The notes beneath the pieces were generated by a model. That model was not told where the DNA came from. It searched no databases and saw only the letters and a list, made by a program, of their open reading frames with translations. Below are positions 58,288 to 64,000 of a stretch of DNA of 64,000 nt, in pieces. Made by a program: the position numbers and the translations under genes. The stretch's first letter is position 1. Each line of letters opens with the position of its first letter. Source of the stretch: Flammeovirga sp. EKP202 (GTDB lineage Bacteria > Bacteroidota > Bacteroidia > Cytophagales > Flammeovirgaceae); contig NZ_JACVVP010000010.1 in assembly GCF_014534745.1 (NCBI RefSeq), positions 143,211 through 207,210 of the forward strand, given 5' to 3'.

Positions 58288-59169
58288 TTATTCATTCGAG
58301 TTAGAAAGTTTGATTTTAACATTACCATCAAAAGTTATCAAATCTTCTTCATTAACACACTTATTATTTAAATTTAATTCCCTCTTGTCATAATCAAACT
58401 TAGTACGCAAGTTCATTAAAAGATTAGACTTATCAAAAGCATGAAAATCTAAAGTCGATTCAATTATTTCTTTGACTTCATTAAAATCATTATTCTTCAT
58501 GACAATATGTGAAGGAGCTATAAATAATCTTTGTGAGATACTTTTATCTACATAAAAAAGGTCTTTTAATGCATCAACAGTAGACACGATTAAATAGAAA
58601 AAGTAATAGCTATTATCATTTAATGTGATTGTAATTCTAACAACAGCCTTAAAATAATTATCCTTTACATGATAGCTGTCAAAAGGGTAAAAGTTTGTAT
58701 TGATATTTTCCCAATAGACATCTGATTCTAAAGCAATATTATGATTAAGCATCGACATTTCTAGATGATAAGAATTTATAAACGAAGTTGATCTTGTCAA
58801 ATCCTCCAGACCATACCCCCATGCTCCTCCATCTAAATCTCGCATTAACTTAGATATACTAATAGCTATATGCCAGCTAAATTGACCTTTTATTTGAACT
58901 AGAAATTTTTGAAAGAAATTTTCTAGTTCATTTATATTAACCAATTCCGATGTAGAAATAATAGTTCCTGATTGAAATCTACAACTTTGTAAAGGATCTG
59001 ATTTCATTTTTTCAACATAATTTGAAATATTATAGATACTGCTTATACAAGGCACGCATATATTTTCATCAGGGACAACGAAAAGAGACCTAAAATAGCT
59101 ATCTGAATTGATATCAAACTTATTGTTGATAATTTTTGTAAGATAAATTGTTATTGAATAGTTTTTCAT
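58288..59169 (-). CDS. Probable immunity protein for Rhs tip 2, family not recognised
   Basis: Protein of 293 residues without signal peptide or membrane segment. No known domain is visible; features include CVPCISSIYN, a central SWHIAISISKLMRDLDGGAWG and KAVVRITITLNDNSYYFFYLIVS. It is called immunity because its ATG overlaps the TAA of the broken Rhs tip by one base (TAATG), exactly as in the LRR pair. The immunity gene remains open although its toxin is damaged, a common state in orphan cassettes. Function is inferred from context alone. Confidence 0.55.
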   Translation of the reverse strand: MKNYSITIYLTKIINNKFDINSDSYFRSLFVVPDENICVPCISSIYNISNYVEKMKSDPLQSCRFQSGTIISTSELVNINELENFFQKFLVQIKGQFSWHIAISISKLMRDLDGGAWGYGLEDLTRSTSFINSYHLEMSMLNHNIALESDVYWENINTNFYPFDSYHVKDNYFKAVVRITITLNDNSYYFFYLIVSTVDALKDLFYVDKSISQRLFIAPSHIVMKNNDFNEVKEIIESTLDFHAFDKSNLLMNLRTKFDYDKRELNLNNKCVNEEDLITFDGNVKIKLSNSNE

Positions 59170-59563
59170 TATTTGTCAGGATCTATATTTATATGCATAT
59201 CAGCTCTATGAGCACTTTTCTCACTTTGTTTAAGATTATCAATAAAATCCCATGTAACATCAGATTTTTTTACGTTCTAAATTCATCTGAAAATCAGCTG
59301 TACTATATGCTTTTTTTTTGTACTTAATCGAACCCTTATTAGTAATCACTATAAGAAAGAACGTTGCCAGCATCATTGAGGGTCACAAGGACGTTACCGA
59401 GGTGATTACTGAATTCGTATCGGCGTTGTCCACTGCGGATCGCAAAGAGATCTTCCTTCCCATTCGCTTGGTACCGTCCTAAGCGGGAACTACCGTAGAT
59501 TGGGATTTCGGAAAGTTTGCAGATAACACCCATTGTGTTGCCACTGGCATCACGAATATACAA
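59169..59563 (-). pseudogene. Rhs fragment 2 with decayed toxin tip
   Basis: The Rhs core runs from YIRDASGNTMG to NVLSYSDY and then stops (TAA at 59339-59341), missing the rest of the core. A different frame continues GSIKYKKKAYSTADFQMNLE; after a shift in the T7 run at 59265-59271 it reads SDVTWDFIDNLKQSEKSAHR and ADMHINIDPDK, ending at the TAA shared with the immunity start. So only the last part of a tip survives, joined to the core by a deletion and broken by a frameshift. Confidence 0.8.
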
Positions 59564-59750
59564 CGTTTGGATAAATTATTTTGTCTGACGACAATTAGGT
59601 TATCATTGCGATAACTAAATGCTATGTCAAAACTCTCAACTAAAAATCATCCTAATAGTTTGAATTGGTTTGTTGGAATAAGTTACAAACTTATACAATT
59701 GGATGGTTCTAAGTAATGTCTTAAGGCTTGATAATTTGATTAATAGAATA
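59564..59750 (-). repeat. 187-bp junction spacer, copy 2
   Basis: Near-identical to 57069-57255 and in the same position, between an Rpn stop and an Rhs start. The few differences are single bases near the Rpn end. Confidence 0.85.
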
Positions 59751-60623
59751 CTATTCTTTGATTAACTCCTCTACTTCCGCAATAGTTAAGCCTGTACCTT
59801 TCGCGACTTGCTCAACGGTTAAATTCATAGAAAGTAAATTTTTAGCTGTTTCAATCTTAGCTTTCTTTTCACCTATCTCTATACCTTCTTCTCTACCTTC
59901 TCTTCTTCCTTTCTCCTCTCTCGTATCCAAAGTATTTACATAATCACGGAAACGTTTTAAATCTTCATCATACAATTCCTGATCGGCTTTTGGAAGGGCT
60001 GTATACTCTGCCAATTTCAGCACTTTTCTAAAAATATGCTCCTTTAACACCGATGGCATTTGCTCAAATGTGGTGATATTATTCAACAGGTAAAGCCATT
60101 TGTCAAAGTTGGTTTGCAAGTCTTTCTCCTGCTTTCTAAATTTTGGCAATTCTAAATACACAAATTTCAGTTTATCATAAAAGACCGTATTTTTTTGATT
60201 CTTAAGCTGTACAATATGATGGAAATCTTCTTCGGTGTCATCAAAAATAAAGTCCATGATGGAAATCACGTATACTGCTTTTAATTCATAATCCCATCCT
60301 TTTCCACGCTTGGCTTGTTCTTGAATGGGGAAACTTGAATAATAAATCGTACGATCTTTAAAATGTGTTTGTTCGGCACGTTGTAACTCCACGATAAACT
60401 TTTCGCCCTGATCGTTTTCACAATATAAATCATAAATGGCTTTACGGTCTGTATCATTTTTAGGTAAATGCTCCGTCGATTTATACGTCAAATCATAGAT
60501 CTGATCTTCGGCTGGCAATACCGAATTCAAGAAATCAATCAAAACATCTTTATTGGCTTCTTCTCCAAATATTTTCTTAAACCCGAAATCCGTAAAGGGA
60601 TTGATATAACGTGAAGTGCACAT
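59751..60623 (-). CDS. Rpn-type PD-(D/E)XK nuclease, copy 3
   Basis: Predicted nuclease of 290 residues (MCTSRYINPFTDFGFKKIFG). The catalytic domain matches copies 1 and 2. The linker start (EEKGRREGREEG) is like copy 1, whereas the C-terminal domain (NLTVEQVAKGTGLTIAEVEEL) is like copy 2, so the gene looks mosaic. Likely -7 box TATCTTTA at 60645-60652. It follows the third immunity gene by 198 bases, with a hairpin between. Rpn proteins in other bacteria promote RecA-independent recombination and cut DNA; that role here is inferred. Confidence 0.88.
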   Translation of the reverse strand: MCTSRYINPFTDFGFKKIFGEEANKDVLIDFLNSVLPAEDQIYDLTYKSTEHLPKNDTDRKAIYDLYCENDQGEKFIVELQRAEQTHFKDRTIYYSSFPIQEQAKRGKGWDYELKAVYVISIMDFIFDDTEEDFHHIVQLKNQKNTVFYDKLKFVYLELPKFRKQEKDLQTNFDKWLYLLNNITTFEQMPSVLKEHIFRKVLKLAEYTALPKADQELYDEDLKRFRDYVNTLDTREEKGRREGREEGIEIGEKKAKIETAKNLLSMNLTVEQVAKGTGLTIAEVEELIKE

Positions 60624-60685
60624 AACTGTTGTTCGTTTATGGGGTAAAGATAGTGATTTTTTGGTTTGGATTGAGGGGATATAGA

Positions 60686-60718
60686 ACCCCCCACAAGGTT
60701 TTTGGCTTGTGGGAGGGT
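60686..60718 (-). terminator. Hairpin after immunity gene 3
   Basis: An imperfect stem, ACCCCCCACAAG with CTTGTGGGAGGGT (60706-60718), in the gap between the immunity lipoprotein and Rpn copy 3. Related in shape to the CCTCACAAG hairpins at 54801 and 63096. Confidence 0.5.
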
Positions 60719-60821
60719 GTTTTGTTGTGATAAGTTACAAACTTATTCAAAAGGAAAGTTCGCAGTGACGCTGACGCTTAACACTACGAACAGTGGGGGG
60801 GAGAGGAACGATTAAATACTA

Positions 60822-61499
60822 TCAAAAAGTAGTTGTTTCTTTATATCTGTAATTAACCGGAGAATCATTATAGATGGCTGGAATCCAAGTAATCTTATTA
60901 AGTCTATTTGTTAATATTTTTTGCAAACCATCTATACAAATGGCATTCATCACCTCTACTGAATCTAGTTGCCCACTTTTATTAATTGTAATCCAAAATG
61001 ATAATTCTCCTTTACTTTTAGTCTTTTTCTGTAAAAGGCTACTAATAGATTCCTTTAAGGCATTATAATCCCCCTCATTAAGAATACTTGCACCAGATCC
61101 ATTGATTGGTCTAGCATTCAATAAAAAACTATATGCTCCATCATCGTACTTTAATCCTGCTAACAAAGATGTATTTGAAGTTCGATCATCAACTACAGAC
61201 CTAACAGAGTCTAATAATGCCTCTCCCTTACTCTCAATTAAATATTCTCTAAGAAACTGATAGTAGCAAGAATCCTCTCTACTCATTTCTATTTCTCTAA
61301 CAGGAATAATACCATACTTTTTCCAAACAAAATACTCAACCGTTTCTCCAAACATGTACTCTGAATCAACATTCATTATAGGTGGGACGCATGTATAAGC
61401 TTTATCATATTTTGGGCATTCACATACTTTGTTATTTTGACAACAAATAAGTACACCTACTCCTAAAAATAATATTAAATATTTCATTAAATTTTTCAT
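60822..61499 (-). CDS. Probable immunity lipoprotein for Rhs tip 3
   Basis: Protein of 225 residues with a signal peptide ending LICC, a lipobox, so the mature protein is periplasm-facing. The C-terminal third (GELSFWITINKSGQLDSVEV, then NRLNKITWIPAIYNDSPVNY) resembles the TonB C-terminal fold. Its ATG overlaps the TGA of the upstream Rhs tip (ATGA). The placement implies immunity, and a lipidated immunity protein would suit a toxin acting in the periplasm. Both points are inference; some TonB-C-like lipoproteins have unrelated roles. Confidence 0.55.
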   Translation of the reverse strand: MKNLMKYLILFLGVGVLICCQNNKVCECPKYDKAYTCVPPIMNVDSEYMFGETVEYFVWKKYGIIPVREIEMSREDSCYYQFLREYLIESKGEALLDSVRSVVDDRTSNTSLLAGLKYDDGAYSFLLNARPINGSGASILNEGDYNALKESISSLLQKKTKSKGELSFWITINKSGQLDSVEVMNAICIDGLQKILTNRLNKITWIPAIYNDSPVNYRYKETTTF

Positions 61500-62748
61500 C
61501 TATTTTTAGGAGAAGTTACTTCAGCTCCCTCTGATTGAAATTTCGTACCGTATAATTTTTCAGCATATTTAAAGTTACCTTTAAATGCTTTTATCCCATA
61601 AGATCTTTCTGCATCCTCTTTAGACATACCTTTATCCATCTTATATTTTACATAGATTTTTGAAACCTTCTTTTTTGCATACTCATATACTTTAAGTTCA
61701 AATTTGATCATCTGATCATTTGACACTGTTCCCTCTTTCAATGCTGTTTTAAATTTATCAAAACCTTCATATCTAAAGTCATTACTAAATCCTTCAATAG
61801 CTTTGACAACTTTTGCTTTTACTTCAATATCTATCCCACTAGGCCAATTTGTTAAACCATAGAAATCAGTTTGTCCAGCATGAAACGTTTCTTCGAAAAT
61901 TGTAGAGATATTTTTATGCCCTGATATTCCTTTTAACATCTCATAATTGAAATTTATCACAAAAGGATCTTCTGAAGTACCTGCATGACCTCGGTTAAAG
62001 TTCCCATTATCTTCCGGGTTATGCTTATTCATAGCTCCCTTTATTCCTCCCTGAGTTATATTTGTTTCAGTAACGGAAATGGTTTGTTGAGTTTTCTAAC
62101 TGATCATACACCTTTCTAAAAATATCTGATGCTCCAACCATTTTCGTTTTTACTTTATGAAAAGTCTCTCCATGAGAACCTGTTACGCCACCCAAAAAAT
62201 TCGGATAGGTTATCCATGAAAACCATCCATAACCCCAAGATTTATGATAAGGTTCAATAACAGCTCCGTCTGGATCAATATAGTATAACGGGTTATTCCC
62301 CGCATATGAATAAGGAGAGATAGAAGGAAAGAGCTGAAATTTTGGATCAATAGATGGTGTCCTGCCAATACTAGGATTATACAACCTTGCCCCCATATCA
62401 TAAGTGCTTCGTGAACCTTTTAAGTCATCGTCCTTCTCATGACCACTGAACCCATAACGGTACTCTTTTCCACCTTCTACACCACTCCAGCTTCGGTCTT
62501 CCATGGTAAGGCCAAAGGGGTAGTAATCACTATAAGAAAGAACGTTGCCAGCATCATTGAGGGTCACAAGGACGTTGCCGAGGTGATTACTGAATTCATA
62601 TCTGCGTTGCCCACTGCGGATTGCAAAAAGATCTTCCTTCCCATTCGCTTGGTACTGCCCTAAGCGGGAACTACCGTAGATTGGGATTTCAGAAAGTTGA
62701 GCATTGCGAATAATACCCATGGTGTTGCCACTAGCATCACGAATATAT
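61496..62748 (-). pseudogene. Rhs fragment 3 with toxin tip 3, frameshifted
   Basis: The Rhs core starts at YIRDASGNTMG (62748) and continues through YRYGFSGHEKDDDLKG, LYNPSIGRTPSIDPK, NNPLYYIDPDG into a tip, ending prematurely at 62067. The next frame is open from before 62032 (TISVTETNITQGGIKGAMNK) to 61496. Removing one base from the T4 run at 62092-62095 joins the two. The tip has FEETFHAGQTDFYG and IDIEVKAKVVKAI, like the metallopeptidase-type tips with HExxHA, but the first His is Glu here. A broken toxin with an open immunity gene behind it. Confidence 0.8.
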
Positions 62749-62948
62749 TAAAAGCAAATTGTAAGATGAAACAATCCAACATATACCGGGATAAATTGGC
62801 TTATTATGTTGTGATAAGTTACAAACTTATTCAATTCAATAGTTCTAAGTAACGCCTTACGGCTTAAAACAGAAAGTAAACTTAGAACAGTAGGGGGGAA
62901 GCAATATTTCCTTCTGTCAGGATGTTGTATAATTTATCTTGAATCGCT

Positions 62949-62988
62949 CCATCAAAAACCCATGAATTAATTCATGGGCTTTTGATGG
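62949..62988. repeat. REP palindrome, copy 5
   Basis: Core CCCATGAATTAATTCATGGG with outer arms CCATC and GATGG, which pair with each other but differ from the arms of copies 2 and 4. Confidence 0.85.
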
Positions 62989-62995
62989 ATGCACA

Positions 62996-63096
62996 AAATT
63001 AGAGTCGCAAATTATCGTATCATCTATGAAATTAGTGATAAAGAATTAATCATTGATGTTGTCGATATTGGACATTGAAAGGAGATTTATGAGTAA
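62996..63096 (+). pseudogene. 3' fragment of a RelE/ParE-type toxin gene, second copy
   Basis: Reads YRIIYEISDKELIIDVVDIGH, then a TGA where the other copy has Arg, then KEIYE and TAA. A one-base deletion near 63008 also shifts the frame relative to 54700-54801. It is more decayed than the first copy. Confidence 0.7.
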
Positions 63097-63209
63097 ACCT
63101 CACAAGTTTGTAGCGTATGGGGTTTGATGTTTTAAATTGGAATGTTTCAAAATGCTAACTTGTAGCAATCTATCTTTATAAGATTAAAACTGATCTGAGG
63201 ATTAAATCG

Positions 63210-63217
63210 TATATTTG
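63210..63217 (+). promoter_or_regulatory. -7 box of the toxin-antitoxin operon
   Basis: TATATTTG matches TAnnTTTG. The TTG at 63215 overlaps it, so translation is taken from the ATG at 63239. Confidence 0.55.
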
Positions 63218-63238
63218 ATAAACAAAAGAGCGATACTT

Positions 63239-63451
63239 ATGAAAGTAATATTAGATATTGACGACAACAGAGTTCCATTTTTCATGGAATTATTAAAGAG
63301 CTTGGACTATATCAACATTCTTAAAGAAATTAAGGATGAAGAAAAAAGTAAAGCCATACAAGACCTTACCGAAGCATTCAATGATGTAAAGCTATATGAG
63401 GAAGGGAAAAAACCTCTAAAATCAGCCAAAGACCTTTTAGATGAATTATAA
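63239..63451 (+). CDS. Antitoxin of a RelE-type toxin-antitoxin pair
   Basis: Small acidic protein of 70 residues from ATG 63239 (MKVILDIDDNRVPFFMELL). It resembles the short antitoxins paired with RelE proteins in Bacteroidota: a beta strand and helix, then a charged C-terminal part (KPLKSAKDLLDEL) expected to bind the toxin. No classic helix-turn-helix is visible. The toxin ATG lies 11 bases before this gene's stop, so the two are translationally coupled. It should neutralise the toxin and probably autoregulate the operon. Confidence 0.75.
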   Translation: MKVILDIDDNRVPFFMELLKSLDYINILKEIKDEEKSKAIQDLTEAFNDVKLYEEGKKPLKSAKDLLDEL

Positions 63452-63770
63452 GATTATTGCTACTGAACCCTTCGGTAGAAAACTTAAAAAGTTAGTTAAG
63501 AAACATAAATCTTTGAAAGCTGATTTGCTTAAAATAATTGATGAACTTTCTGAAAACCCTACTTTGGGAACCCCTCTCGGGAAGGAATGCTATAAAATCA
63601 GAATGGCAATCTCTTCCAAAGGAAAAGGGAAATCTGGTGGCGCCAGACTTATTACTTATGTTAGAATTATCAATGAAACTGTCTTCTTATTGGATATTTA
63701 TGATAAATCTGAACAGGCTACTATTAGTGAAAAAGATTTGAAATTGCTGATTGATTTATTGGCAGAGTAA
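63441..63770 (+). CDS. RelE/ParE-family toxin
   Basis: Predicted ribosome-dependent mRNA interferase or gyrase-type toxin of 109 residues. Pattern: MNYKIIATEPFGRKLKKLVKK at the N-terminus, ENPTLGTPLGKECYKIRMAIS in the core, GGARLITYVRI and FLLDIYDKSEQ at the end, all typical of the RelE/ParE fold. It appears intact, unlike the two relE fragments nearby, and belongs to a different subgroup from them (it lacks the IGHRKDIYE ending). It overlaps the antitoxin gene by 11 bases. Confidence 0.85.
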   Translation: MNYKIIATEPFGRKLKKLVKKHKSLKADLLKIIDELSENPTLGTPLGKECYKIRMAISSKGKGKSGGARLITYVRIINETVFLLDIYDKSEQATISEKDLKLLIDLLAE

Positions 63771-63802
63771 ACCCTATAAGTTTGTAGCTTATGGAGTTTG
63801 TT
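63767..63802 (+). terminator. Terminator-like hairpin after the toxin gene
   Basis: AAACCCTATAAG pairs with CTTATGGAGTTT through G-U pairs, directly after the stop. A relative lies at 63094-63125. Confidence 0.5.
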
Positions 63803-63853
63803 ATATTGTAGTTATAAGTAACGCCTCGGCTTCATACTTTAAATAGTAGAATA

Positions 63854-63893
63854 CTACTTTTTGATTAACTCCTCTACTTCCGTAATAGTTAAG
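63854..63893 (-). pseudogene. 3' remnant of a fourth Rpn gene
   Basis: The minus strand reads LTITEVEELIKK and TAG, matching the end of Rpn copies 2 and 3. Upstream of the codon at 63893 the match stops abruptly, next to the IS3-type element. The 3' flank (AAGTAACGCCTCGGCTT) also matches the other Rpn flanks. Confidence 0.8.
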
Positions 63894-63964
63894 CTATAGT
63901 TACTATAGTTACCCCATCAAAATGGACTGCAATCAAAATTAATAATTAAGTAAATTGCAGTATT

Positions 63965-64000
63965 ATGAAAAGTAAAAGAAAATTCACCTCAGAATTTAAA
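63965..64000 (+). CDS. IS3-type transposase OrfA, first 12 codons (runs out of window)
   Basis: MKSKRKFTSEFK is the characteristic start of the OrfA helix-turn-helix protein of IS3-family elements. The 3' part is outside the window. The element's left end should lie between about 63893 and 63930; TGGACTGCAATC at 63923 is a candidate inverted-repeat start, but without the right end this cannot be fixed. The adjoining Rpn remnant suggests that this element, or a deletion next to it, removed the rest of that gene. Confidence 0.7.
   Translation, partial: MKSKRKFTSEFK

Larger units (their letters stand above)
62908..63100 (+). repeat. Duplicated block, REP plus dead relE fragment, copy 2
   Basis: Counterpart of 54608-54830, with the same order of lead-in, REP, relE tail and AAACCTCACAAG. 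Confidence 0.8.
62749..63209. other. Gene-free stretch with repeats
   Basis: It holds a copy of the hairpin repeat (62810-62895: AAGTTACAAACTTATTCAA, AGTTCTAAGTAACGCCTTAC), the duplicated block, REP copy 5 and a dead relE fragment. No intact gene was recognised. Confidence 0.6.

Noticed and set aside
55845..62748. Active type VI secretion effector locus
   Set aside because: No VgrG, PAAR, Hcp or other secretion component is in the window and the Rhs fragments lack N-termini; only orphan tips can be supported.
1..64000. tRNA, rRNA or riboswitch
   Set aside because: No cloverleaf with CCA-type end, rRNA segment or known riboswitch core was seen by eye; a covariance-model scan would be decisive.

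Overview
The window looks like a low-GC marine Bacteroidota chromosome, most like Flammeovirga or a related Cytophagales genus. The reasons are a SusC/SusD pair, a hybrid two-component regulator, type IX secretion (T9SS) sorting domains, TAnnTTTG-type promoters, several S1 sulfatases, and Rhs and Rpn-type genes. The genus is inferred from gene content, not from a marker gene. I saw no rRNA, tRNA or CRISPR array.

Layout. (1) 1-5140: a cellobiose phosphorylase (5' end outside the window), a PLP decarboxylase, mogA, and a gene-poor stretch with a degenerate repeat. (2) About 5140-46290: a large polysaccharide utilization locus (PUL), partly interrupted. It holds three S1 sulfatases, a GH2 enzyme, two GH29 alpha-L-fucosidases, an aldose 1-epimerase, a non-catalytic CBM-like/Ig-repeat protein with a T9SS tail, the regulator, SusC, SusD, a SusE-like lipoprotein, and three related BNR/Asp-box beta-propeller proteins of unknown activity. 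Together they predict capture and breakdown of a sulfated, fucose- and probably galactose-containing glycan. Between 35.9 and 39.9 kb the locus is split by a dehalogenase-like hydrolase, an SDR protein, an HxlR regulator, a lipoprotein, a broken RAYT transposase with REP palindromes, and a TudS/DUF523 protein. (3) 46290-53150: a metallopeptidase-like protein, a small STAS-like protein, a hypothetical protein, the tdh-kbl threonine-degradation operon, and an Fn3-like lipoprotein.

(4) 53590-64000 is an accessory island and the most unusual part. On the minus strand the unit [5'-truncated Rhs core with its own C-terminal tip] - [overlapping probable immunity gene] - [Rpn-type PD-(D/E)XK nuclease gene] occurs three times. 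All Rhs fragments begin at the same codon, and the two internal junctions are near-identical 187-bp spacers. Two tips are broken by frameshifts and one is open. The island also has REP palindromes next to dead relE fragments, an apparently intact RelE-type toxin-antitoxin pair, the 3' remnant of a fourth Rpn gene, and the start of an IS3-type element at the right edge. I read it as an orphan toxin-tip/immunity array that may be shuffled by recombination linked to the Rpn nucleases.

Start codons were moved inward from the longest open frame where a signal peptide, a family N-terminus or a promoter -7 box overlapping the upstream start required it. All family names come from motif recognition by eye. 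No database search was run.
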